Positions 25,822-35,259 of a DNA stretch of 64,000 nt are shown in pieces. This DNA is from Phaeovulum vinaykumarii (GTDB taxonomy: Bacteria; Pseudomonadota; Alphaproteobacteria; Rhodobacterales; Rhodobacteraceae). The notes under the pieces are model-generated. The model saw only the letters and a program-made list of their open reading frames with translations. It was not told the DNA's origin and did no database searches. Position 1 is the first letter of the stretch. Every line of letters starts with the position of its first letter. A program made the translations under genes and the position numbers. Where the stretch lies: positions 558,001 through 622,000 of the forward strand of contig NZ_FTOM01000001.1 of the NCBI RefSeq assembly GCF_900156695.1, read 5' to 3'.

Positions 25822-27750
25822 ATGGGTCATATCAGGGACATGCGCGATTCCGCCCCCGACCCTGCCTCTGACGCGGCCCCGCCTCTCGACCCTGGCACCA
25901 CCGGGCCCGTATCCGGTCCCGTTCCCGTCTCCGGTCCCGTCGTTCCCGACATCGGGGCGGGCACCAGCTCTGCCGAAGCCGCCGCCCTGCACCGGCCCCA
26001 GGCGCTGTCGCCGTCCGGCGCCCTGTCCGGGCCCGATCCCCGGCCCGCCCCCGAGACCGATCCCGCCGGCGCGGCGGCAGGCTGCGGCGCCAGGGGACGG
26101 CGCACGCCCGACCCCGGCAAGGCCGCGCTGGCGGCGCTGTCCGCACCCGAGCGGCGCCACCTCAAGCGCGCCGAGATGCTGTCGGTCGTGGCCGCATTGG
26201 GCTGGATCGCGCAGGCCGCGCTTCTGGCCCATGCGCTGACGCTGATGCTGGCGCCGCCCGCCGATCTGACGCTGATCCTGGCCGAGGCCGCGGGCTTTGC
26301 CGCCATCGGCCTTTTGCGCACCGCACTGACGACCCGGTCCGAGGCAATGGCCTTTGCCGCCGCGCAATCGGTGGTGTCGGCCGCACGCGCCCGCCTGATC
26401 GAAACCGAAAGCCTGCGCCGCCCCGCGCGCCACGGATCGGCCGCGATCGCGGCGCTGGCGGTGGACAAGCTCGACCTGATCGAACCCACGCTGACCCGCT
26501 TCGGCCCGGCCATGGCGCGCACGCGCATCGTGCCGCTGGTCATGCTGGCGGCCACGCTGCCCTTCTCGTGGGCGGCGACGCTGATCCTGGCGGTGGCGGG
26601 CCCGCTGATCCCGCTGTTCATGGCGCTGATCGGCATGGCCGCGCGCGAGGCCTCGGAACGCCAGCTGGTGCGCATGGGCACGCTGTCGGACATGCTGGCC
26701 GAACGCCTGTCGGCCCTGATCGACATCCGCGCGCTGAACGCCGGCCCGGCCGTCGCCGCCGATCTGGAAGCCCAGAGCCACGATCTGCGCAGCCGCACGA
26801 TGAAGGTGCTGCGGATCGCCTTCCTGTCCTCGGGGGTGCTTGAACTCTTTGCCGCGCTGGGCGTGGCGATGGTGGCGGTCCATTCGGGCTTTGCCGTCCT
26901 GGGCATCGTCACCTTCGGCGGCTGGGGCGGGCCGGTCACGCCCTTCGGCGCGATTTTCGTGCTGCTGCTGGCGCCGGAATTCTTCATGCCGCTGCGCGAG
27001 ATGGCCGCCGCCTGGCACGACCGCGCCGCCGCCCTGGCCGCGGCCGGGGAATATGCCGAATGGGAGGCGCGCGCGACGCCCGCGATCCTGGGCAGCGGCC
27101 AGGAGGCCCCGCCCCTGCCCGGTCCGGCCAGCGTGGCCTGGCGCGGGCTGGTGCTGGATCTGGGCGACCGGCATCTGCATGTGCCCGATGTGGCGCTGGC
27201 ACCGGGCCAGAGCCTGGCGCTGACCGGGGCGTCGGGGGCGGGCAAGTCCAGCCTGATCGCGGCGCTGGCGGGGCTTGTGCGTCCCGTGGCCGGCGTGATC
27301 GAGGTGGCGGGCCGCCCGCTTGACGATACCACCGCCGACGGCTGGCGCGCGCGGCTGGCGCATGTGCCGCAGACCCCGCATTTCCTGCCCGAGACGCTGG
27401 GCGCCAACCTGCGGCTGGGCTGCGGCACGCAGGATCTGGGGCCCGCACTGCGCGCGGCCGCCGCCGATCAGGTGGTGGCGCGGCTGCCGCGGGGCCTTCT
27501 GACGCGGCTGGGTGAGCGCGGCGCGGGCCTGTCGGGCGGCGAGGCGCGGCGCATGCTGGTGGCGCGCGCCCATGCCTGCGCCCCCGAGGTGGTTCTGGCC
27601 GACGAGCCCACCGCCGATCTGGACGCCGAGACCGCGCGCGCCGTGGCCGAAGGGCTGATGGCGCTGGCCAATCGCGGCGCCACCTTGATCGTGGCCACGC
27701 ATGACGCGGGCCTTGCGGCGCGCATGAATCATCAGGTGGAGATCGGCTGA
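25822..27750 (+). CDS. cydD: Thiol reductant ABC exporter, CydD subunit
   Basis: One half of the heterodimeric CydDC transporter that exports cysteine/glutathione to the periplasm and is needed to assemble the bd oxidase. The 642-aa product has a membrane domain (from about residue 120) and a C-terminal ATPase with Walker A TGASGAGKSS, signature LSGGEARR, Walker B VVLADEPTADLD and switch His in VATHD. The N-terminus is odd: roughly 90 residues of Pro/Gly/Ser-rich sequence precede the first helix, and no clear ribosome-binding site marks the start. Alternatives are a GTG at 25777 and an ATG at 25840. The stop overlaps cydC (TGATG). Confidence 0.88.
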   Translation: MGHIRDMRDSAPDPASDAAPPLDPGTTGPVSGPVPVSGPVVPDIGAGTSSAEAAALHRPQALSPSGALSGPDPRPAPETDPAGAAAGCGARGRRTPDPGKAALAALSAPERRHLKRAEMLSVVAALGWIAQAALLAHALTLMLAPPADLTLILAEAAGFAAIGLLRTALTTRSEAMAFAAAQSVVSAARARLIETESLRRPARHGSAAIAALAVDKLDLIEPTLTRFGPAMARTRIVPLVMLAATLPFSWAATLILAVAGPLIPLFMALIGMAAREASERQLVRMGTLSDMLAERLSALIDIRALNAGPAVAADLEAQSHDLRSRTMKVLRIAFLSSGVLELFAALGVAMVAVHSGFAVLGIVTFGGWGGPVTPFGAIFVLLLAPEFFMPLREMAAAWHDRAAALAAAGEYAEWEARATPAILGSGQEAPPLPGPASVAWRGLVLDLGDRHLHVPDVALAPGQSLALTGASGAGKSSLIAALAGLVRPVAGVIEVAGRPLDDTTADGWRARLAHVPQTPHFLPETLGANLRLGCGTQDLGPALRAAAADQVVARLPRGLLTRLGERGAGLSGGEARRMLVARAHACAPEVVLADEPTADLDAETARAVAEGLMALANRGATLIVATHDAGLAARMNHQVEIG

Positions 27751-29384
27751 TGGGCGATATCTGGCGCGTCTTCCGGGCAATGGGGGCGGCACGCGGGCTG
27801 GCGCTGGGCGGGCTTCTGGGGCTGTCGGTGCTGGCGATGGGGGCCGCGCTCCTGGGCCTGTCGGGGTGGTTCATCACCGCGGCCTCGGCGGCGGGGATGG
27901 CCGGCATCGGCATCGCCTTCGACTTCTTCCGGCCCTCGGCCGCGGTGCGCGCGCTGGCGATGGGCCGCACCGCCAGCCGCTATGGCGAACGTCTGGTCAC
28001 CCATGATGCCACGCTCAAGGCGCTGGTGGCGCTGCGGCTCAAGCTGTTCCAGGGCCTGCTGCGCGCCCCCTTCGAGCGGCTGGAGCGTCTGCGCGGCGCC
28101 CAGGCGCTGAACCGCCTGATGGCCGATGTCGATGCGCTGGACGGCGTGCCGCTGCGGCTGATCCTGCCGGTGGCGACCGGGCTTGCGGTGCTGGCGGGCA
28201 GCTTCTTCGTGCTCTGGGGGCTGACCGATCTCTGGCTGGCGGCCTGGATCTCGGGCGGCTGGCTGGTGCTGGGGCTGGTGTCGGGGGCGCTGGGCATCCG
28301 CGCCTCGCTGGGCGAGAGCCGCCGCGCCGAGGCCGCCCGTCAGGCCACCTCGGAACGCATCATCGGGCTGTTGCGCGCGCGCGCCGATCTGGCCGTGACC
28401 GGAGCGCTGGGCGACCGGCGGCTGCGCGCCATCGCCGCCGACGCGCGCCGTCAGAGCGCACGCGACCGGCTGGAACGGCGCGGGCGCGCGCTGGGCGCGG
28501 CACTGTCGGGGGGCGGCACGCTGCTGTTGACCGGCACGCTGATCCTGTCGGCGCTGCGCGTCGATGCCGGCACGCTCGATGCCCCGCGCGCGGCGCTGGC
28601 GCTGCTGGTGACGCTGGCGCTGGCCGAGGCGCTGACCCCGCTGCGCCGGTTGGTGACCGATCTGGGGCGCATGCGCATCGCCGCGCGCCGCGTGGTTGGC
28701 GCCCTCCCCGAAGCCGAGGCGCCCGCCGGCCCCGCCCCCGAACCGCGCCCGGACGCCCCGCTGCTGGAGGCCCGCGCGCTGGGCGTGGCGCGCGCGGGGC
28801 GCGTTCTGGTGCGCGACTTCGACCTGTCGCTGCACCCCGGCGAGGTGGTGGCGCTGTCCGGCCCCTCGGGCGCGGGCAAGACCACGGTCCTGGCCGCATT
28901 GGCGCGGCTGACCCGCCCCGCCGGCGGCACGCTGCATCTGATGGGCCATACCTATGACGCCTGGCCCAAGGACGCCTTCCGCGACCGGCTGGGCTATGTT
29001 GCGCAGCGGCCAGGCCTGATCGCGGGCACGCTGCATGCGGCGCTGGCACTGGGCCAACCCGATCTCGACGTGGCGCGCGCGCAGGCCGCGCTTGAGGCCG
29101 TGGGCCTGTGGGAGCGTCTCGAGGGCCGCGGTCTGGAGGCCGAGCTGGGCGAGGGCGGCGCGGGCCTGTCGGGCGGCGAGGCGCGCCGCTTTGCCATTGC
29201 CCGCGCCATCGTGCGCAACCCCGACGTGCTGATTCTCGACGAACCGACCGAGGGGCTCGACGCGGTCTCGGCGGCGCGGCTGCGCGACGGTCTGCGGCGC
29301 ATGTTGCCGCGCGCGGGGCTGATCATTGCCTCGCATCAGGCGGCCGATCTGGACTGGGCCGACCGCGTCCTTGATCTGGCTTAA
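27750..29384 (+). CDS. cydC: Thiol reductant ABC exporter, CydC subunit
   Basis: Second half of the CydDC exporter (544 aa). The membrane domain includes GLSGWFITAASAAGMAG and RTASRYGERLVTHDA, which is characteristic of CydC. The ATPase has LSGPSGAGKTTVLAAL, signature LSGGEARRFA, Walker B VLILDEPTEGLD and IASHQ at the switch position. The ATG overlaps the cydD stop by one base, so synthesis of the two subunits is coupled. The bd-oxidase structural genes follow after 141 bases carrying an FNR-type site. Confidence 0.95.
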   Translation: MGDIWRVFRAMGAARGLALGGLLGLSVLAMGAALLGLSGWFITAASAAGMAGIGIAFDFFRPSAAVRALAMGRTASRYGERLVTHDATLKALVALRLKLFQGLLRAPFERLERLRGAQALNRLMADVDALDGVPLRLILPVATGLAVLAGSFFVLWGLTDLWLAAWISGGWLVLGLVSGALGIRASLGESRRAEAARQATSERIIGLLRARADLAVTGALGDRRLRAIAADARRQSARDRLERRGRALGAALSGGGTLLLTGTLILSALRVDAGTLDAPRAALALLVTLALAEALTPLRRLVTDLGRMRIAARRVVGALPEAEAPAGPAPEPRPDAPLLEARALGVARAGRVLVRDFDLSLHPGEVVALSGPSGAGKTTVLAALARLTRPAGGTLHLMGHTYDAWPKDAFRDRLGYVAQRPGLIAGTLHAALALGQPDLDVARAQAALEAVGLWERLEGRGLEAELGEGGAGLSGGEARRFAIARAIVRNPDVLILDEPTEGLDAVSAARLRDGLRRMLPRAGLIIASHQAADLDWADRVLDLA

Positions 29385-29444
29385 TCCGCACGACCCGCTT
29401 TTATGCGAATTTTGTCGCGCGGCAGCGGGTCGCATCAACTTGGA

Positions 29445-29458
29445 TTGATTCAAATCAA
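29445..29458. promoter_or_regulatory. FNR/FnrL-type box upstream of cydA
   Basis: TTGATTCAAATCAA matches the FNR consensus TTGAT-N4-ATCAA exactly. It ends 67 bases before the cydA start codon, in the AT-rich gap after cydC. FnrL of Rhodobacter is known to act on bd/quinol oxidase and other oxygen-regulated genes, so control of cydABX by oxygen is likely. The direction of the effect cannot be told without the transcription start. Confidence 0.8.
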
Positions 29459-29525
29459 AGTGACGCGCCCGCCGTGCGGCTAATTGTAACATGCATCCGC
29501 AATACACAATTAAGGGAGACGCGCC

Positions 29526-31127
29526 ATGGAACTCGACCTCGTCGAGTTGTCGCGACTGCAATTCGCGATGACGGCGATGTACCACTTCCTCTTCGTGCCG
29601 CTGACGCTTGGTCTGTCGATCATCGTCGCGATCATGGAGACGGTCTATGTCCTCACCGGGCGCCCCATCTGGCGCCAGATGACCAAGTTCTGGGCAACGC
29701 TGTTCGGGATCAACTTCGTCCTGGGCGTGTCGACCGGCATCACCATGGAATTCCAGTTCGGCATGAACTGGAGCTATTACAGCCATTACGTGGGCGACAT
29801 CTTCGGTGCACCGCTGGCGATCGAGGGGCTGATGGCCTTCTTCCTCGAGGCGACCTTCGTCGGTCTGATGTTCTTCGGCTGGGACAAGCTCTCGCGCGTG
29901 CAGCACATGGTGGTGACCTGGCTGGTGGCCATCGGCTCGAACTTCTCGGCGCTCTGGATCCTGATCGCCAACGGCTGGATGCAGAACCCTGTGGGTGCGG
30001 AATTCAACCCGATGACGATGCGCATGGAGATGACGTCGTTCTTCGAGGTGATGTTCAACGAGGTGGCGCAGGCGAAATTCGTGCACACCGTCTCGGCGGG
30101 CTATGTCACGGCCTCGGTCTTCGTGCTGGGCGTCTCGGCGTGGTATCTGCTCAAGGGCCGGCACACCGATCTTGCCCGCCGCTCGATCGCGGTGGCCGCG
30201 GCCTTTGGCCTGGCCTCGTCGCTGTCGGTGGTGATCCTGGGCGACGAATCCGGCTATTCGGCCACGCATAGCCAGAAGATGAAGCTGGCCGCGATCGAGG
30301 GCATGTGGGAAACCCAAGACGCCCCGGCCGATTTCACGTTGATCGGCTTCCCCGATCAGGAGGCGCGTGAAACCCACTTTGCCGTGCATATTCCCATTGC
30401 GATGGGCCTTCTGGGCACGCGCTCGCTGACGCAGGAAATCCCCGGCATCCGCGAGCTGGAACAGCAATCGGTGGCGCGCATCCGCTCGGGCCTGATCGCC
30501 TATGACGACCTGATGGCGATCCGCGAGGCCCGCGGCGAGGTGGACGAGACCCGCCGTCTGTCCTTCGAGAACCACTCGCGCGACCTGGGCTTTGCCTTCC
30601 TGCTCAAGCGCTATGTCGATGACCCGCGCGACGCGACCGAGGCGCAGATCCTGCAAGCCGCCGAGGACACCATCCCCACGGTCTGGCCGCTGTTCTGGTC
30701 GTTCCGCATCATGGTGGGCCTGGGCTTCATGTTCGTCGGCGTGCTGGCCTATTTCTTCGTGGTCGCCAACTGGAAGGGGATGCAATTCCCGCGTCCGGCG
30801 CTGCGCCTGGCCGTGGCGATCATTCCCGCCCCCTGGATCGCGGCCGAGATGGGCTGGTTCACCGCCGAATTCGGGCGTCAGCCCTGGACGGTGGACGGCA
30901 TCCTGCCCACCGCCATGTCGGCCAGCCATCTGTCGGTGGCCGATCTGGCGATCACGCTTGCGGGCTTCGTCACCTTCTACACGGTGCTGTTCATCATCGA
31001 GATGGGCCTGATGATCAAATACATCCGCAAGGGCCCCTACATGGATGTGGCGGAAACCGATGCCTGGATGTCGCGTCACAAGAACCGGCTGTCGGGTGCC
31101 GACAGCGTGACCATGCCTGCGGAGTAA
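29526..31127 (+). CDS. cydA: Cytochrome bd ubiquinol oxidase subunit I
   Basis: Membrane subunit carrying hemes b558, b595 and d, which oxidises quinol and reduces oxygen with high affinity. The 533-aa product has the heme ligands His20 (AMYHFLFVPLTLGLS), His near 186 (KFVHTVSAGYV) and Met near 394 (SFRIMVGLGF), and the quinol-site motif GRQPW. The region with LGFAFLLKRYVDDPRDATEA is the long Q-loop of E. coli-like CydA, so this is a true CydA rather than a short-loop cyanide-insensitive CioA. GGGAGACGCGCC precedes the start. cydB follows after four bases. Confidence 0.97.
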   Translation: MELDLVELSRLQFAMTAMYHFLFVPLTLGLSIIVAIMETVYVLTGRPIWRQMTKFWATLFGINFVLGVSTGITMEFQFGMNWSYYSHYVGDIFGAPLAIEGLMAFFLEATFVGLMFFGWDKLSRVQHMVVTWLVAIGSNFSALWILIANGWMQNPVGAEFNPMTMRMEMTSFFEVMFNEVAQAKFVHTVSAGYVTASVFVLGVSAWYLLKGRHTDLARRSIAVAAAFGLASSLSVVILGDESGYSATHSQKMKLAAIEGMWETQDAPADFTLIGFPDQEARETHFAVHIPIAMGLLGTRSLTQEIPGIRELEQQSVARIRSGLIAYDDLMAIREARGEVDETRRLSFENHSRDLGFAFLLKRYVDDPRDATEAQILQAAEDTIPTVWPLFWSFRIMVGLGFMFVGVLAYFFVVANWKGMQFPRPALRLAVAIIPAPWIAAEMGWFTAEFGRQPWTVDGILPTAMSASHLSVADLAITLAGFVTFYTVLFIIEMGLMIKYIRKGPYMDVAETDAWMSRHKNRLSGADSVTMPAE

Positions 31128-31131
31128 AACG

Positions 31132-32292
31132 ATGATCCTGCATGAATTTCTGAGCTACGAATTCCTCCGCGTGGTCTGGTGGCTGCTGCTGGGGGTGCTG
31201 CTGATCGGTTTCGCGCTGACCGACGGCTTCGACCTCGGGGTCGGTGCGCTCATTCCCTTCGTCGGGCGCACCGACACCGAGCGCCGCGTGGCGATCAATA
31301 CCGTGGGCCCGATCTGGGAAGGCAACCAGGTCTGGTTCATCCTGGGCGGCGGCGCGATCTTCGCCGCCTGGCCCCCGCTCTATGCAGTCAGCTTCTCGGG
31401 CTTCTATCTGGCGATGTTCGCGGTTCTTGCCGCGCTGATCCTGCGGCCCGTGGGCTTCAAGTATCGCTCCAAGCGCGACAGCGCGGCCTGGCGGTCGGCC
31501 TGGGACTGGGCGCTGTTCGTCGGCGGTGCGGTGCCGGCGCTGATCTTCGGCGTGGCCATGGGCAATGTGCTGCAAGGCGTGCCGTTCGATCTGAACCCCG
31601 ACCTGCTGCCGCTCTATCCGGGCGTGTTCTGGGCCAAGTTCCTGGGCCTTCTGAACCCGTTCGCCCTCCTGGCAGGCGTCGTGTCGCTGGCCATGCTGGT
31701 GATGCACGGCGCGGCCTGGCTGTCGTTCAAGGCCGAGGGCCCGGTGGCCTTCCGCGCCCAGGACATCGGCTTCTATGCCGGGATCGTGGCGATCGTGGCC
31801 TATGCCGGCGCCGGCGTCTGGCTGAACTTCATCCCCGGCTATGCCTTCGTGGGGGATGTGCCCACGGACGGCCCGTCGAACCCGCTCATGTCGGAGGTGG
31901 TGCGCTCGGACAGCTGGCTTGCGGCCTATGGCACCCGTCCCTGGATCGCCATCGCGCCGATCCTGGGTCTCTTCGGCATGGTGATGGCGGCGCGTGGCCT
32001 GCGTGCCGGGCGTCAGGGCTCGACGCTGCTCTTCTCGAAGCTGGGCATCTTTGGCGTGATCTCCTCGGTCGGGCTGACGATGTTCCCGTTCATCCTGCCG
32101 TCGTCGCTGAACCCCGATGCCTCGCTGACGGTCTGGGACAGCTCGTCCTCGCATCTGACGCTGTTCGTGATGCTGGTCAGCGCCATCATCTTCATGCCGA
32201 TGATCCTTGCCTACACGGCCTGGGTCTACAAGGTGCTGTGGGGCAAGGTCACCGAAGACGACGTCCGCAGCCATTCCGATAGCGTCTACTGA
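31132..32292 (+). CDS. cydB: Cytochrome bd ubiquinol oxidase subunit II
   Basis: Membrane partner of CydA (386 aa, eight or nine predicted helices). Family motifs: LTDGFDLGVGALIPF, GPIWEGNQVWFILGGG, FGVAMGNVLQGVPFDL and SSSSHLTLFVMLVSAIIFMP. It begins four bases after cydA and ends 16 bases before the small cydX gene. The length is near the E. coli CydB (379 aa). Confidence 0.97.
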   Translation: MILHEFLSYEFLRVVWWLLLGVLLIGFALTDGFDLGVGALIPFVGRTDTERRVAINTVGPIWEGNQVWFILGGGAIFAAWPPLYAVSFSGFYLAMFAVLAALILRPVGFKYRSKRDSAAWRSAWDWALFVGGAVPALIFGVAMGNVLQGVPFDLNPDLLPLYPGVFWAKFLGLLNPFALLAGVVSLAMLVMHGAAWLSFKAEGPVAFRAQDIGFYAGIVAIVAYAGAGVWLNFIPGYAFVGDVPTDGPSNPLMSEVVRSDSWLAAYGTRPWIAIAPILGLFGMVMAARGLRAGRQGSTLLFSKLGIFGVISSVGLTMFPFILPSSLNPDASLTVWDSSSSHLTLFVMLVSAIIFMPMILAYTAWVYKVLWGKVTEDDVRSHSDSVY

Positions 32293-32308
32293 GCAAGGAG
32301 AACCCGAG

Positions 32309-32428
32309 ATGTGGTATTTTGCCTGGATTCTGGGTCTGCCTCTGGCGGCGCTGATCGCGGTGGTCAACGCCATGTGGCTGGAGATGCAGGAGGACCGGCG
32401 CCTCGCCAAGATTGACGAGGACGACTGA
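32309..32428 (+). CDS. cydX: Cytochrome bd small subunit CydX
   Basis: A 39-aa single-helix protein, MWYFAWILGLPLAALI then VVNAMWLEM and an acidic C-terminus (KIDEDD). The start MWYFAWILG is the CydX/YbgT signature. CydX is required for stable bd oxidase in E. coli. AAGGAGAACCCGAG precedes the ATG. Last gene of cydABX, followed by a terminator. Confidence 0.95.
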   Translation: MWYFAWILGLPLAALIAVVNAMWLEMQEDRRLAKIDEDD

Positions 32429-32455
32429 GCGTCCCCCCCATCGCATGCGAAACCG

Positions 32456-32487
32456 GCGCCGTCCCCCGAATGGGGGGCGACGCTTTT
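32456..32487 (+). terminator. Intrinsic terminator of cydABX
   Basis: A 12-pair stem with one mismatch and one G-T pair (32456-32467 with 32472-32483) around the loop GAAT, followed by TTTT. It lies 28 bases beyond the cydX stop. Confidence 0.8.
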
Positions 32488-32547
32488 CATTGGCACGGGC
32501 GCCGGGGCGCGGCTATGGAAGGGCCATGCAACGCCCCGCCCCACGCC

Positions 32548-34152
32548 ATGACTGACAGCACGCCCACCGAAGCCCCCTCCGACGGGCCCACCGACGACCC
32601 CACCGTCGCGCCCGCCCCGGCGCTCCAGTTCTCGCCCGATCAGGCCGAGGCCTGGGACCGGGTGGCGGGGGCGCTCGAGGCGGCGGGGATCGACATTCTC
32701 GACGGCACCCTCCTGCCCGAAGGGGGCACGGCGCGGGTTCTGGCCATCACCGGCAAGGCGGGCTCGGGCAAGACCATGCTTCTGGCGCAGCTGGCGCGCG
32801 CGCTGACCGAGGCCGGGGTCGAGGTCGTCTCGGGCGACTGGGAGGGCAAGCGTCGCAAGGACCGCCGGACGCTCGCGATCCTGGCGCCCACCAACAAGGC
32901 CGCCTCGGTGCTGCGCGGACGCGGGGTGCCGGCCACCACGATCCACCGCATTCTCTATACCCCGATCTACGACCCCCAATACGAGGCCATTGCCGAATGG
33001 CTGGCCGGTCAGGGCGAACGCCCCCGTCTCGAGACGCTGGGCGTCAAGGATCTGACCGAGGAGGCGCTGGACCGCGCCAAGGCGTTCCACGATCAGGTCA
33101 AGTCGATCCCCGGTGCGCTGGCGGCGGCGGGGCTGCGCGGGTCGGATTTCATCCGCGGCTGGAAGCGGCGCGAGGATCCGCTGGACGTGGGCTTCGTCGA
33201 CGAGGCCTCGATGCTGGACGAGCGCCAGTTCGACGACCTGCGCGAGATCTTCCCGACGCTGATCCTGTTCGGCGACCCCGCGCAGCTGGCGCCGGTGGGG
33301 GCCTCGGGCGAGATGGTCTTCGAGAAGCTGGCCGCGCCCCAGCGCGTGCATCTGGCGCGCATTCACCGGCAGGCCGACGACAATCCGATCCTGGATCTGG
33401 CCCATGCGCTGGCCGATCCCGACCTGCGCTTCGAGGATTTCGAGCGCATGATCGAAACCGCGGCCGCGCGCGATCCCCGCGTGATCTGGGCCGAGCGCGT
33501 GGACGCCGATCTGATGGCGCGCTCGCCGGTCCTGGTCTGGCGCAATGCCACGCGGGTGCGCCTGATCGCGGCCTTCCGCACCGCACATGGCGCCACCACC
33601 GAAGAGCTGCTGCCCGGCGAGCCGCTGATCTGCGACGGGATCGAGCTGCCCCTCAAGCACCGCAAGAAGCGCATCGACCTCGAGGCGCGCGGCCTCATCA
33701 AGGGGGCGCAGGTGATCTATCTGGGGCCGGGGCGCAAGCCGGGCTTTTCACGGCTGCATGTGCTGGGCGCCGAGGATCCGCGGCTCTCGGCGGCCTCGAT
33801 CGTCAAGATCGAGAGCCCCGACGAGGAAGACCCCTTCATTCCCTTCGCCGCGCGCATGGGGGCGGTGTTCCTGCATGGCGCCGCCGTCACCATCCACAAG
33901 GCGCAGGGCAGCCAGTGGCCGTCGGTGCAGGTCTTTGCCCCCGACATCTATGCCGCCGCGCGGGCCGGCCGGTCCGAGGCCGGGTTGCCGCTGTGGAAAC
34001 GGCTGGCCTATGTGGCGATCACCCGCGCCGAGGAGCGCCTGATCTGGGTCGTGCGCAACCGCCTGGCGCGCCCGACGCGGCCCCTGGGCATCACCGATCT
34101 GGCGGCACCGGCGCCGGCGCTCGATCTGGCGGCCGAGGACGAGGCGGGCTGA
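32548..34152 (+). CDS. RecD/UvrD-like superfamily 1 helicase
   Basis: ATP-dependent DNA helicase or nuclease-associated ATPase of unknown pathway (534 aa). SF1 motifs in order: I ITGKAGSGKTMLLAQL, Ia LAPTNKAASVLRG with TTIHRILYTPIYDP, II FVDEASMLDE, III LFGDPAQLAPVG, V AVTIHKAQGSQWPSVQ and VI YVAITRAEERLIWVV. It resembles stand-alone RecD-like enzymes of alphaproteobacteria rather than RecBCD subunits; there is no recB or recC nearby. The ATG at 32548 is inferred from where the Thr/Pro-rich N-terminus begins; no clear ribosome-binding site was seen. It is convergent with htpX. Confidence 0.85.
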   Translation: MTDSTPTEAPSDGPTDDPTVAPAPALQFSPDQAEAWDRVAGALEAAGIDILDGTLLPEGGTARVLAITGKAGSGKTMLLAQLARALTEAGVEVVSGDWEGKRRKDRRTLAILAPTNKAASVLRGRGVPATTIHRILYTPIYDPQYEAIAEWLAGQGERPRLETLGVKDLTEEALDRAKAFHDQVKSIPGALAAAGLRGSDFIRGWKRREDPLDVGFVDEASMLDERQFDDLREIFPTLILFGDPAQLAPVGASGEMVFEKLAAPQRVHLARIHRQADDNPILDLAHALADPDLRFEDFERMIETAAARDPRVIWAERVDADLMARSPVLVWRNATRVRLIAAFRTAHGATTEELLPGEPLICDGIELPLKHRKKRIDLEARGLIKGAQVIYLGPGRKPGFSRLHVLGAEDPRLSAASIVKIESPDEEDPFIPFAARMGAVFLHGAAVTIHKAQGSQWPSVQVFAPDIYAAARAGRSEAGLPLWKRLAYVAITRAEERLIWVVRNRLARPTRPLGITDLAAPAPALDLAAEDEAG

Positions 34153-34189
34153 AAGACCCGCCGGGGCCGCCCCCGTCCGGCGGCCGGTC

Positions 34190-35134
34190 TCAGCTCCACG
34201 GCCCCTTGTTGCGCCCCACCCGCGGGATACGCGTCTGCGCTGGACGCTGCGGGGTGGGCTGCGTTCGGGGCCGCGCCGTGTCCATCCGCCGCGGCTGCTG
34301 ATCCGCGGCCAGCGCCGCCAGCGCCGCCACACGGTTTTCGGTGGCCGGGTGGGTGGCGAACAGATTGTCCGCCCCGCGTCCCGACAGCGGGTTCGAGATG
34401 AACACATGCGCCGAGGCCGGGTTGCGTTCGGCCGAGGCCATCACCTGCCCGCGCGCCAGCGCCTCGATCCGCTTGAGCGCCGAGGCCAGCGCCATCGGCG
34501 CGCCGGTCATCTCGGCGGCGGCGCGGTCGGCCTCGTATTCCCGCGCGCGCGAGATCGCCATCTGCACCAGCATCGCCCCCATCGGCGCCAGGATCATCAG
34601 CGCGATCGCCCCGATCGGGCCCAGCGGGCGGTCCTCGTCATCGCCACCGCCGAAGAACAGCGCGAAATTGGCCAGCATCGAGATGGCACCGGCCAGCGTC
34701 GCGGTGATGGTCATGGTCAGCGTGTCGCGCGCCTTGATATGGCCCAGCTCGTGGGCGATCACGCCTTCGATCTCGTCGCGGCCCAGCGTCGCCAGAAGCC
34801 CGCGCGTCACCGCCACGGCGGCATGGTCGGGGTCGCGCCCGGTGGCAAAGGCGTTGGGCTGGTCGGTCTCGATCAGATAGAGCGCAGGCACCGGCAGGCC
34901 CGCGCGCGCGCAAAGCCGCGTCAGCATGGCATGCAGATCGGGCGCGGCCTCGGGCGGCAGCGGCCGGGCATTGTGCATCCGCAGGACCATCTGGTCCGAA
35001 TTCCACCAGGCCCAGATATTGGTGACCCCGCCAAAGACCAGCGCAATCGCCATGCCGGTCGTGCCGCCCACCAGATAGCCCAGGCCCATGAACAGCGCCG
35101 TCATCGCGGCCATGAGCAATGCGGTCCGGAACAT
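34190..35134 (-). CDS. htpX: Zinc metalloprotease HtpX
   Basis: Inner-membrane M48 protease in membrane-protein quality control (314 aa). The zinc-binding motif is HELGHIK (about residue 127) with the third ligand Glu in REYEADRAA. Membrane helices are seen at the N-terminus ([20 protein letters not shown] and [18 protein letters not shown]) and in the middle ([17 protein letters not shown]). The C-terminus is a basic, Pro/Arg-rich tail. In this order (ruvC, ruvA, htpX) it occupies the place where ruvB is often found. Confidence 0.95.
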   Translation of the reverse strand: MFRTALLMAAMTALFMGLGYLVGGTTGMAIALVFGGVTNIWAWWNSDQMVLRMHNARPLPPEAAPDLHAMLTRLCARAGLPVPALYLIETDQPNAFATGRDPDHAAVAVTRGLLATLGRDEIEGVIAHELGHIKARDTLTMTITATLAGAISMLANFALFFGGGDDEDRPLGPIGAIALMILAPMGAMLVQMAISRAREYEADRAAAEMTGAPMALASALKRIEALARGQVMASAERNPASAHVFISNPLSGRGADNLFATHPATENRVAALAALAADQQPRRMDTARPRTQPTPQRPAQTRIPRVGRNKGPWS

Positions 35135-35259
35135 CTCTTGACACTCTCCCTAGCTACGCGAGGGCGGGCCGCCCCCGTTGCGTCGGATATGGGCAGGGGC
35201 CCGCGGCCCGGCAAGGGGACGAAGCGTCCCGCCCCTTCCGTTCACCCCCCTTCCGCGCC

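Noticed and set aside
29482-29506. TGT...ACA near cydA as a PpsR/CrtJ box
   Set aside because: The half-sites are 16 bases apart instead of 12.
29526-31127. Naming the oxidase CioA (cyanide-insensitive type)
   Set aside because: The long Q-loop with LLKRYVDDPRDATEA and the cydX gene fit E. coli-type CydABX.
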